NCBI RefSeq assembly: GCF_031656915.1
Contig: NZ_CP134227.1
Coordinates: forward strand, 992,001 to 1,056,000
Origin: Nocardioides marmorisolisilvae
GTDB taxonomy: Bacteria > Actinomycetota > Actinomycetes > Propionibacteriales > Nocardioidaceae
Direction: 5' to 3'
Length of the DNA: 64,000 nt
Made by a program: the position numbers and the translations under genes. Of this stretch, positions 8,071-15,792 are shown piece by piece; position 1 is the stretch's first letter, and every line of letters begins with the position of its first letter. Below the pieces are notes generated by a model. The model did not search any database. It saw only the letters and a list, made by a program, of their open reading frames with translations, and was not told the DNA's origin.

Positions 8071-9263
8071 CGTCTGGCCGGACGACCGGTCAGGTCCCAC
8101 ACCGCGCTGTCCACCCATCGGCGGCGCTGGTTCTGGATGTGGACCAGGTTGGCGTGCATGTCCCGGACGACCCTTTCGAGCGGGTTGTCGACGTAGATCG
8201 CCGCCGATCCGATCAGCTCGACGGCGATCTCCACGACGCGACGGGCAAGTTCGCCCGTGACCGGGCCCATGGCGATCATGCGGCTGAAGAGCTCGGGTTC
8301 GAGGAGGCGGCCAGGGGTGAATGCCACCTCGTCGAGCTGATCAGCCACGGCGTAGGCGTGGGAACGCGCGACGTCGAGATAGCTCGCCGCCTCACCCCAG
8401 AGGCGTTGCACTCCGTCGCGGTCGCTCATCGGAGCCGGCCCGCCGGTGATACGGGCGCGGGTGATATCGAGCGCGTGCCGTGCCAGTCCGAGTGTGATTC
8501 CCACCGCGTTGTAAAAAGGGAATTCGACGTGCTTATCCAGCGGGTCACCCTCCGGCTTGGGATCAGCCGATCGGACGAAGCAGTGCTCCTCCGGGACGAA
8601 GACCTCCGGAACCGAATAGCTGTTGCTCCCGCTCCCCCGCATTCCGGTCACGTGCCAATTGTCCTCAATGGCCACTTGGTCATGAGGAAGGAACGCGCCG
8701 AGTACGAGCGGTCCGTTCGGTCCGATCACCTTCTCGTCGTGGTCGAAGACATGGACTCCTCCGATAATCTGGTCCGCCGACCGTATCCCGCTCCCGAAGT
8801 TCCATCGACCGCTGACCAGGTAGCCACCGTCGACGTTTCTCGCTCTTCCCGGCGGATTGAACGAGCCCGCCGTTGCGTAGTCCAGGGACGGATACACCTG
8901 CGCGGCCGCCCGCTCCGACAACCGACTCGCATAGAAGCCCGAGTCCGACAAGATCTTGACATTCCAACCGACGGATCCGTCGACGCTGCACAACAGCTCG
9001 ATCACTCGCGTCTGCTCGTGGAAGGTCAGCTCGGGTCCGCCGAGGCGTCGGGAAAACCCGATCCGGAAGCAACCGGCCCGTACCAAGGCTTCCTTCATCC
9101 TCGGCGTCAGGCACCCGTGCGCCTCGACCTGGCCTGCTTCGGTTTCGATGACCGGCCGCAGCCGTTCGGTGTTGGCGATGATCGAGGCGCCGTCGACCGG
9201 GTCGAGCAGTTCGACGCCGGCGACCTCGCGGTTGGTACCGGTGGTGCTGGTAGTGGTAGCCAT
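8067..9263 (-). CDS. acyl-CoA dehydrogenase-fold flavin monooxygenase-like protein
   Basis: 398-residue protein with the acyl-CoA dehydrogenase fold, closest in layout to flavin-dependent hydroxylases of the HsaA/DszC type, which use reduced flavin to oxygenate aromatic or heteroaromatic rings. Supporting stretches are SVGWNVKI in the N-terminal helical domain, GGYLVSGRWNFGSGIRSADQI in the middle beta domain (ADCQ-type flavin-contact region), and a C-terminal helical domain ending with HIQNQRRRWVDSA. It would need a flavin reductase partner, and none lies next to it. It starts after an AGGAGGG box 5 nt downstream of the DapA-like gene and is the last gene of the molybdenum hydroxylase operon. 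A true acyl-CoA dehydrogenase activity is less likely but not excluded. Confidence 0.75.
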   Translation of the reverse strand: MATTTSTTGTNREVAGVELLDPVDGASIIANTERLRPVIETEAGQVEAHGCLTPRMKEALVRAGCFRIGFSRRLGGPELTFHEQTRVIELLCSVDGSVGWNVKILSDSGFYASRLSERAAAQVYPSLDYATAGSFNPPGRARNVDGGYLVSGRWNFGSGIRSADQIIGGVHVFDHDEKVIGPNGPLVLGAFLPHDQVAIEDNWHVTGMRGSGSNSYSVPEVFVPEEHCFVRSADPKPEGDPLDKHVEFPFYNAVGITLGLARHALDITRARITGGPAPMSDRDGVQRLWGEAASYLDVARSHAYAVADQLDEVAFTPGRLLEPELFSRMIAMGPVTGELARRVVEIAVELIGSAAIYVDNPLERVVRDMHANLVHIQNQRRRWVDSAVWDLTGRPARR

Positions 9264-9268
9264 CGGGG

Positions 9269-10222
9269 TCAGCCCTCCTGTGCACTGCGATCGTCGTATG
9301 AATCACTGGCCGCCGGACCGCTGCCCGGTTGTAGTCCCGCACCCACGAGCGCGTCAGCGACCAGATCGAGCTCGCCGTCGTCCAACGGCAGCAGCGGCGG
9401 CCGGAGGTGGTGCCCGGTCCTCCCCAGGAGCTGCATCGCGCCCTTCACGCCTCGGGTCGCGCTGCCGAGCTCCAGGATCGGCGACAGCGCACACAATCGA
9501 CGGTAGGCCGTGAACGCCTCACCGACCTCGCCACGTGCCCAGGCGGCGACGATGCCGGCGGCATACTCTGGGGCGATATTGGCCTCGGCCGAGAGGAAGC
9601 CATCAGCTCCGAAGGCAACTGCGGACATGCCGTACCCGGCGAACCCGTTGTGGACGCTCACCCGTTGCCTAGCAGCACCGGCGATCTCGACCGCCTTCGC
9701 CACATAGGTCATGTTCCCGCTGTTGACATGGAGACCGGTCACGTTGTCGTAGTCCTCGATCAGGTGGGTCAGCAGCTCCGGGGCGAGCAGATATCCCATG
9801 TTCTGATGGGTGGAGATGACGACCGGTATCCGGATCTCTTCGAGGATGTCGCGGAAGTATCGTTCGAGCTCACGATCGCTGGGGCGCCCTCCGTGCCCGA
9901 TGTCTAGGGAGTAGATCTGCATCCCCGCGAGCCCTTGACCTTCGACGAGATGGCTCAGCTCGACGAGCTCGGCGCTGGTCCGCGGCTCGAAGCCGCTGGC
10001 GTAGACCCTCGAGCGGCCGGCTGCTGCCGCAACCGACCACGCGTACAGATCGCTAGTCTCCTCGACCGACAAGGTGTAGCCCTGGCCCGGCGACGAGCCG
10101 CCGACGAACATGTCGATGCCCGCCTCGGCGATGCGCCCCACGTGCTGCTCGACGCCGCTGCGGTCGACGCTGCCGTCCGCAGCGAACGGCGTCACCATCA
10201 TGGCTCTGATCGAGATCTTCAA
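9269..10222 (-). CDS. DapA/NAL superfamily lyase-like protein lacking the usual Schiff-base lysine
   Basis: 317-residue TIM-barrel protein related to dihydrodipicolinate synthase and N-acetylneuraminate lyase, whose catabolic members cleave or form 2-oxo acids. Family landmarks are VTPFAADGSVD, then GGSSPGQGYTLS where GTTGE is usual, and GLHVNSGN where the Schiff-base lysine motif G-(I/L)-K is expected. So the lysine appears to be histidine, and the usual YN pair after the sixth strand reads STHQN. The start is a TTG after GGAGGAG; it overlaps the stop of the large hydroxylase subunit (TTGA), indicating coupled translation. The missing lysine suggests a different chemistry, for example a hydrolase or a hydratase. 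Confidence 0.75.
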   Translation of the reverse strand: MKISIRAMMVTPFAADGSVDRSGVEQHVGRIAEAGIDMFVGGSSPGQGYTLSVEETSDLYAWSVAAAAGRSRVYASGFEPRTSAELVELSHLVEGQGLAGMQIYSLDIGHGGRPSDRELERYFRDILEEIRIPVVISTHQNMGYLLAPELLTHLIEDYDNVTGLHVNSGNMTYVAKAVEIAGAARQRVSVHNGFAGYGMSAVAFGADGFLSAEANIAPEYAAGIVAAWARGEVGEAFTAYRRLCALSPILELGSATRGVKGAMQLLGRTGHHLRPPLLPLDDGELDLVADALVGAGLQPGSGPAASDSYDDRSAQEG

Positions 10223-12366
10223 CGTTGCTCTCCTCCACCGACTGGGGCCGCACCGGACACGTCGACCACACCCGCCGCTGCCGCGTAGATGTCTGTCGGC
10301 GTATAGGGCAGCCGGGTCAGATGCACGCCCAGCGGTTCGACCGCGTCCATGACCGCATTGGCGACCGCACCGTGCGGCGCGATGGTGCCTACCTCGCCAC
10401 AGCCCTTGCTGCCCAAGCTGTTGAGCGGACTCGGCGACTCGAAGTGGACGATCTTGAGCGCGGGAATGTCCGAGGCGAGGGGCATCAAGTAGTCGACCAG
10501 GCTCGCGGTCAGGATCTGGTCCCCCTCGCCGTACGCATGAGCCTCCATGAGCACACAACCGATCCCGTTGGCCGCGCCGCCTTGAACCTGACCGTTCACG
10601 AGGTCCTCCATGAGGACGGTGCCGCAGTCGTGGACCACCGTCATCGCCTCGACCCGAGGGATGAAGCTCACCGGATCGACCTCGACGACGGCCAATGCTG
10701 CGCACTGGGCGATCACGTGCTGTTGGTCCACCGTCCGCGTCTCATCCGCCCCCGGCTCCAGCTCCAACTTCTTGACCCCGCGCAGGGCCTGCACGAGGCT
10801 CTCGAAGATGCCGACCGCTCCTCGGCTGGCGAAGCTCCCAGTCCCCGGCGGGCACAGATCGGTATCGCCCTCGACCACGTCGATCAGCTCGGGATCGATG
10901 CCGAGCTCGGTGGCTGCGATGTGCCGATAGGTCGCGGCGTGCCCTTGACCCGACTCGGAGGCACTCGTTCGGATCTCAACCCTTCCGTCCTCGCCAACGA
11001 TCACCCGGGCCGCGTCGTAGCCGGGGATCGAAACCATCCCTCGACGTTCGTAGTCGGATGCGCAGACGCCGCTTCCCTCGTTGAACAGGCCGATACCGAT
11101 CCCGACCAGTCGCCCTTCGGCACGGGCCTGATCGCGCATCTCGAGCAGCCGGTCGTACTCGCTGTTCTCGCGAAGCAGGCGCAGGAGCGAGTCGTAGTCG
11201 CCGGAGTCGATCAGACCGCCCGCGGGCGTCGGCGCTGGGAGCGAGGGGATGCGGTTGCGCTTGCGCATCTCGAACGGATCGATCCCGAGTCGACGGCCGA
11301 TGACATCCATCATCCGCTCCGTCGCGTGCGTCGCGGCCAGTGCTCCGACTCCCCGGTGCACTCCGGCCGGGCAGCGATTGCTGGCCACGCCTCGTGCGGT
11401 GAATCGGAATGCGTCGAGGTCATAGGGCGCGAAGACCCCTACCGCACAGGTGATCGTCTCCGAGATCGGCGAATGCGGATAGATGCTGTATGCACCGGCG
11501 TCGTGGACGGTCTCGTGGTCGACCACGAGCACCTTCCCGTCATTGGCGACACCTACCTTGAGCCGGATCGCGGTGTCGTGCGCATGCGCGCTGGCGGTGA
11601 GGTTCTCCCGCCGGTCCTCGACCCACCGGAACGTACGGCCCAACCGGCGCGCGGCGGCCGCAAGGGCCACCTCCTCGGGAAAGACGTGCGCCTTGAGACC
11701 GAACCCGCCACCGACCTCCGGGACGACGACACGCACCGACCGCTCGTCCATCCCGAGCGAACTGGACACGGCCGACCGCACGATGTCGGGGATCTGTGTC
11801 GAGGTCCATACCGTGAGCCGCTTAGTGGCCGCATCCCACGAAGCGATCACCCCGCGGCACTCGATGGGCATCGCCGAGGTACGCGAGGTCGAAAACGTCT
11901 CTTCGAAGATGTGGTCTGCGCGGGCAAAGGCCGCCTCAACGTCTCCGCGCTCCTGGGAGACCCGGAAGAACGAGTTCTCGGGAAGGCCGTCGTGAATCTG
12001 CGTGCCCTCCTCGAGGAGGGTGTAGTTCACTGCAGCCAAGTCGGCGAGGTCCTCCGCGGCATACCTGTCGGATGCCCAGACCATCGCGACCGGCTCTCCG
12101 ACGTAGCGGACCTTGTCCACCGGCAGTGGGTGCCACGCGGAATCGTTCAGGCCGTGCCCGGTGATGACGAGCGGGCGGATGTCATCGAGAAGGTCGTTGC
12201 CCGTCAGACCCTGGTCGGTATCAAGGTCGATCGGACCCAACGTGGCATGGGGGAAGGGCGAGCGGACGAACGCCACCTCGAGTGCATCCTCCAAAGGCAC
12301 GTCGGCGAGGTAGGTGCCACGCCCCTGAACGAGGTTCGCCTGTTGGTCGTGGGTCATCCTTGGCAT
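10219..12366 (-). CDS. molybdenum hydroxylase large subunit (xanthine dehydrogenase/CoxL family)
   Basis: 715-residue molybdopterin-binding subunit of a xanthine dehydrogenase-type hydroxylase, which adds water-derived oxygen to a carbon next to a ring nitrogen or to an aldehyde. Molybdenum cofactor contacts are seen in VVPEVGGGFGLKAHVFPEE, in ESGQGHAATYRHIAATELG, and in the C-terminal KGCGEVGT that carries the catalytic glutamate. The small 2Fe-2S and FAD subunits precede it. Start ATG at 12366 overlaps the small subunit gene; an alternative ATG at 12357 would give an exact ATGA overlap. Without the usual AYRG-type selectivity loop clearly in view (here CPAGVHRGVGAL), the substrate cannot be set. 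Confidence 0.88.
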   Translation of the reverse strand: MPRMTHDQQANLVQGRGTYLADVPLEDALEVAFVRSPFPHATLGPIDLDTDQGLTGNDLLDDIRPLVITGHGLNDSAWHPLPVDKVRYVGEPVAMVWASDRYAAEDLADLAAVNYTLLEEGTQIHDGLPENSFFRVSQERGDVEAAFARADHIFEETFSTSRTSAMPIECRGVIASWDAATKRLTVWTSTQIPDIVRSAVSSSLGMDERSVRVVVPEVGGGFGLKAHVFPEEVALAAAARRLGRTFRWVEDRRENLTASAHAHDTAIRLKVGVANDGKVLVVDHETVHDAGAYSIYPHSPISETITCAVGVFAPYDLDAFRFTARGVASNRCPAGVHRGVGALAATHATERMMDVIGRRLGIDPFEMRKRNRIPSLPAPTPAGGLIDSGDYDSLLRLLRENSEYDRLLEMRDQARAEGRLVGIGIGLFNEGSGVCASDYERRGMVSIPGYDAARVIVGEDGRVEIRTSASESGQGHAATYRHIAATELGIDPELIDVVEGDTDLCPPGTGSFASRGAVGIFESLVQALRGVKKLELEPGADETRTVDQQHVIAQCAALAVVEVDPVSFIPRVEAMTVVHDCGTVLMEDLVNGQVQGGAANGIGCVLMEAHAYGEGDQILTASLVDYLMPLASDIPALKIVHFESPSPLNSLGSKGCGEVGTIAPHGAVANAVMDAVEPLGVHLTRLPYTPTDIYAAAAGVVDVSGAAPVGGGEQR

Positions 12367-12818
12367 TGGAACACCGCCTCTACGATCCCTGCATAGCCGG
12401 TGCAGCGGCATACGTTGCCTGAGAGCTCCCGGCGGATCTCCTCTCGCGTATAGCGCTTGTCAAGCCTGGCGCCCTCGGCAAGGAGGACCGTCGCACTCAT
12501 CAAGAAGCCCGGCGTGCAGAAGCCGCACTGGAGCGCGGCGTGCTCGAGGAACGCATTCTGCAGCCGGTTGAGCTCACCGTCGGCCGCCAGGCCCTCGACC
12601 GTAGCCACCTCCGTGCCTTCTGCTTGCGGCGCCAGGATCAGACAGGACCGGACCGCACAGCCATCCATAACCACCGTGCACGCGCCGCACGCGCCCTGCT
12701 CGCAGCCGAGATGGGTACCGGTCAGCCCGAGGTTGTCTCGGAGATGGTCGGCGAGGGTGAGTCGCGGCTCCACCTCGCCGACGGCCTGTTCGCCATTGAC
12801 GTTCATGCTCACGCGCAT
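12354..12818 (-). CDS. molybdenum hydroxylase small subunit, two [2Fe-2S] clusters
   Basis: 154-residue electron-transfer subunit. The plant-ferredoxin-type N-terminal cluster motif is GCEQGACGACTV followed by a further cysteine in RSCLIL; the C-terminal helical domain carries CGFCTPG and NVCRCTGY. This four-plus-four cysteine pattern is complete and is the standard pattern of CoxS/XdhC-type subunits. It passes electrons from the molybdenum site to the FAD subunit. The start overlaps the stop of the FAD subunit gene by 10 nt, and its end overlaps the large subunit start, so all three are translated in series. Confidence 0.93.
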   Translation of the reverse strand: MRVSMNVNGEQAVGEVEPRLTLADHLRDNLGLTGTHLGCEQGACGACTVVMDGCAVRSCLILAPQAEGTEVATVEGLAADGELNRLQNAFLEHAALQCGFCTPGFLMSATVLLAEGARLDKRYTREEIRRELSGNVCRCTGYAGIVEAVFQCQG

Positions 12819-13630
12819 GCTTGGTCGATCACCTTCCTGGTCAGCTTCGCGCCCACCGCACGTCGGTAGTCGGCCGACGCATGGATGTCGCTCGCGACCT
12901 CCAACTCCTCGCGAGCCACGTCCTCTGCCCGAGAGGGGTCCATCCCCGAGGCGAGGGCCGCCTCGGTGGCGGTCAATCGCTGGGGCATCCCGCCGGTCGC
13001 GAAGGCGACCACGGTCCAGGACCCGCCGACCCGGTTCGCCATCGCACCGACAAGGGCGAAGTCGCCGTCACGGCGCTCGACCTCGGCGAACCCCCAGCCG
13101 CTGGAGGCGCGCGGCAACCGGATCTCCAGCAGGACCTCGTCGAGCTCGAGCGCGGACCACAGCGGCCCAACGATGAACTCCGCTGCAGGAATGAGCCGCT
13201 CTCCTCGCGGCCCGAAGGCCACCATCGTCGCGTCGAGGGTGAGCACGAGAGCGGGCCATTCGGCCGAAGGATCGAGATGGCACAGCGAGCCACCCGCGGT
13301 GCCGCGGCTGCGGATCTGGAAGTGGCCGATGCGGCTCACGGCCGCCGGGATGAGGCCGGGCAGCGCCGGATCCTTCGCGGCGAAGGCGAGGATCGCCTGC
13401 TCCGTCGTCCCGGCGCCGATGCGGACCTCGTCGGGGCGGGCCTCGATCTGCTTCATCCCCGGAATGCTCCCGATATCGACTAGCACGCTCGGCCGAGCGA
13501 GCCGGAGATTGAGGAGCGGAACCAGGCTCTGCCCCCCTGCGATGACCTTTGCGTCCTCGTTGTCCGCGAGAAGCTCCACGACGTCAGCCACCTGGCTCGG
13601 CCGCTCGTAGCGAAACCGCACCGGCTTCAT
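12809..13630 (-). CDS. molybdenum hydroxylase medium subunit, FAD-binding (CoxM family)
   Basis: 273-residue FAD subunit of the molybdenum hydroxylase. The AGGQSLVPLLNLRLARP segment (residues 31-47) and the RIGAGTT strand bind the flavin pyrophosphate; SRGTAGGSLCHLDPSAEWPA is the second conserved loop. It is the first gene of the operon FAD subunit, FeS subunit, Mo subunit, DapA-like protein and flavin enzyme. The ATG lies after a GGAGG-like box, and the GntR-type palindrome at 13662-13679 is 32 nt upstream. Confidence 0.92.
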   Translation of the reverse strand: MKPVRFRYERPSQVADVVELLADNEDAKVIAGGQSLVPLLNLRLARPSVLVDIGSIPGMKQIEARPDEVRIGAGTTEQAILAFAAKDPALPGLIPAAVSRIGHFQIRSRGTAGGSLCHLDPSAEWPALVLTLDATMVAFGPRGERLIPAAEFIVGPLWSALELDEVLLEIRLPRASSGWGFAEVERRDGDFALVGAMANRVGGSWTVVAFATGGMPQRLTATEAALASGMDPSRAEDVAREELEVASDIHASADYRRAVGAKLTRKVIDQACA

Positions 13631-13661
13631 GACCGTCCTCCGATCTCTCTCTTGGACGCTA

Positions 13662-13679
13662 CCATAGCACTCACTACAG
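13662..13679. promoter_or_regulatory. GntR-type operator before the molybdenum hydroxylase operon
   Basis: CCATAGCACTCACTACAG, an 18-bp match to the island palindrome in the 64-nt gap between the M20 hydrolase stop (13695) and the FAD subunit start (13630). It shows that the hydroxylase operon has its own promoter. Confidence 0.65.
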
Positions 13680-13694
13680 TGGCCCCTGTTGGGT

Positions 13695-15026
13695 TTACGA
13701 TAGCAATTCTCTCGCGACGAACTTCCATACCGCGACGGACATCTCTAGCGACTCGAGGTCGACGCGCTCGTCCGAGGCATGGAACATCGCCTGCCACTCC
13801 GACAGCGAGATGCGGTTGCTGAACATGCCGAAGCCATAGGCCTGAGCACCCCGAGCACGGAAGAACCGCGCATCGGTTCCCCCGGTCATCAGTGCCGGGA
13901 GGGGGACGGAGTCTGCCCGCACCTTCATGCTTGCCGTTGTCAGTGCGTCCCACAGCGGCCCCGAGGCCGGTGTTTGCGTGGGGGCGGTCTCGTTGAAGAA
14001 CTCCCACTCGACATCGCCTCGCAGATCTCCGATAGCCGCAGTAAGGAGCTCTTCGAGATCATCGCGCGTCTGGCCCGGGAGGAGCCTGACGTCAACGTCC
14101 AGCGCCGCCTGGGCCGCTATCGTGTTCGTCTTCTCTCCGCCATGGACGACGTTCGGGCTCACCGTGGCGTGCGTGCATGCATGGGCGATGCGCGCATGAT
14201 CTTGGGGCAGACGCTCGAGCCCGGCCCAGATCTCGCGAGGATCGGTCAACTGTGCGGCGAGCGATTCCTCATAACCCATGCTCGCGACGTACTCGCGCCA
14301 CGAGTCGCTAATATGGGTGGTCGGACGATAGGCCACCAGCCTGCGTACGACCTCAGCAGCCTTGACTACGGCGTTGTCGCTGTCGTACGGGCGCGAGCCG
14401 TGTGAGGGCGTACCGCGAATCGTGATCCGGGTCGCATACATGCCCTTCTCGGCAACGGTGACCAGCGTGCGCCGACCGTTCGGGGTCGCTACCGACATAC
14501 CCCCGCCCTCGGTGAGCACGTAGTCCGCGGTTACCGCATCCCATGCGTTCTCGGTCAGCCACCGTGCGCCCTGGACTCCCCCGGCCTCCTCGTCGGCAAC
14601 GCCCAGATAGATCAGGGTGCCCCGCGGCCGCCAACCCTCCTGGACCAGCTCCTTGACCGCGATCGCCATCGAGGCGGTCGAGTTGTACATGTCGATCGCA
14701 CCCCGGCCCCACACCATGCCGTCATGGATCTCACCACCGAACGGGTCGTGACGCCAGCTGCTGGGATCGGCAGGGACGACGTCGGTATGCCCCATCAACA
14801 TGAGCGTCGGCGCGTCGGGATCCGAGCCCTCGATCCGGGCGATCAACGAGTCCCGGCCGCTCACCGCCCGCATACGTTCGATATCGAGGCCACCGGTCAC
14901 CAACACGGATTCGAGGAGGTCGGCGTTGCGACTTTCCTGCCCCGACTGCTCACTTCCGTCGTTGACGCAACGGTTCCTGATCATCTGCTGCAATAGATCG
15001 ACGACGGGGGTCACGTGCTCGGCCAC
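13695..15026 (-). CDS. M20 family metallohydrolase (amidohydrolase/deacylase/carboxypeptidase type)
   Basis: 443-residue zinc hydrolase of the M20/ArgE/DapE/CPG2 group. Metal ligands and the catalytic acid can be followed: MGHTDVVP (His, Asp), GRGAIDMYN (bridging Asp), ADEEAGG (general-base Glu-Glu), and the C-terminal FHASDERV histidine. The dimerisation domain lies around THISDSW to LLPGQTRDD. The ORF is open further upstream over livF, but a GTG at 15026 behind AGGAGGAG is the likely start, 37 nt after the livF stop. In an importer operon it may hydrolyse the incoming N-acyl, N-carbamoyl or peptide-like compound; the substrate is unknown. Confidence 0.82.
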   Translation of the reverse strand: MAEHVTPVVDLLQQMIRNRCVNDGSEQSGQESRNADLLESVLVTGGLDIERMRAVSGRDSLIARIEGSDPDAPTLMLMGHTDVVPADPSSWRHDPFGGEIHDGMVWGRGAIDMYNSTASMAIAVKELVQEGWRPRGTLIYLGVADEEAGGVQGARWLTENAWDAVTADYVLTEGGGMSVATPNGRRTLVTVAEKGMYATRITIRGTPSHGSRPYDSDNAVVKAAEVVRRLVAYRPTTHISDSWREYVASMGYEESLAAQLTDPREIWAGLERLPQDHARIAHACTHATVSPNVVHGGEKTNTIAAQAALDVDVRLLPGQTRDDLEELLTAAIGDLRGDVEWEFFNETAPTQTPASGPLWDALTTASMKVRADSVPLPALMTGGTDARFFRARGAQAYGFGMFSNRISLSEWQAMFHASDERVDLESLEMSVAVWKFVARELLS

Positions 15027-15063
15027 TCGTCTCAACTCCTCCTGTCGACTGCACGACCGCTGC

Positions 15064-15792
15064 TCACTCCATCGCGGCGAATCCGCCGAGATAGGCGTGT
15101 CTGACGCGCTCGTCCGCGGCAAGTGCCGAACCCGAACCGTCGAGCACGATCCGACCGCGCTCCAACACACAGGCGCGGTCTGCGATGCGCAGCGCCTGGC
15201 GCGCGTTCTGCTCGACCAGGAGAACCGCGACACCCGTATCGGCGATGTCCCTGACGACTTGCAGGACCTGCTTGGTAACGATCGGCGCGAGGCCGAGTGA
15301 CGGCTCGTCCAGCGCGAGCAGCTCGGGACCCGCCATCAACGCCCGTCCGATGGCAAGCATCTGTTGTTCGCCTCCGGACATCGTGCCCGCGAGTTGCTTG
15401 CGTCGGTCGAGGAGTCGTGGAAACACGTCATAGACGTGTCGCCGCCGCTCTGCGAGCAGCTGCTTGTCGCGACGATGCAGGAACCCGCCGAGGGTGAGGT
15501 TCTCGTCGATCGTCAGCGCGGGGAAGATCCTGCGTCCTTCCGGAACGTGGCTGATGCCCAAGGACACGATGCGGTGCGCCTTGGCGTTGGTGATCTGCTC
15601 GCCGGCGAACCTCACCGAGCCCGAACGAGCTGTCTCGAGCCCTGTGATGGCCTTCAGGAGCGAGGACTTCCCGGCGCCGTTGCTACCGAGGATGCTGAGC
15701 ACCTCGCCCCGTTCGAGTGCGAACGAGACCTCGTCGACAGCGCGTACGGCACCGTAGTTGACCGACAGGCCCTCAACCGTGAGCAGCGTCAT
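15064..15792 (-). CDS. livF: ABC transporter ATPase, LivF type
   Basis: 242-residue ATP-binding subunit of a branched-chain-amino-acid-type (HAAT) importer. Walker A is GSNGAGKSSLL, the signature is MSGGEQQML and Walker B is LLALDEPSLGL; the C-terminal EQNARQAL contains the switch region typical of LivF. It overlaps the end of the upstream LivM-LivG fusion gene by 20 nt. HAAT importers carry amino acids, amides, urea or aromatic acids, so the ligand is likely the substrate of the catabolic island rather than leucine. Confidence 0.92.
   Translation of the reverse strand: MTLLTVEGLSVNYGAVRAVDEVSFALERGEVLSILGSNGAGKSSLLKAITGLETARSGSVRFAGEQITNAKAHRIVSLGISHVPEGRRIFPALTIDENLTLGGFLHRRDKQLLAERRRHVYDVFPRLLDRRKQLAGTMSGGEQQMLAIGRALMAGPELLALDEPSLGLAPIVTKQVLQVVRDIADTGVAVLLVEQNARQALRIADRACVLERGRIVLDGSGSALAADERVRHAYLGGFAAME

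Noticed and set aside
10225-12396. 723-codon plus-strand frame opposite the molybdenum hydroxylase large subunit
   Set aside because: Antisense shadow; the minus strand has all family motifs and coupled starts.
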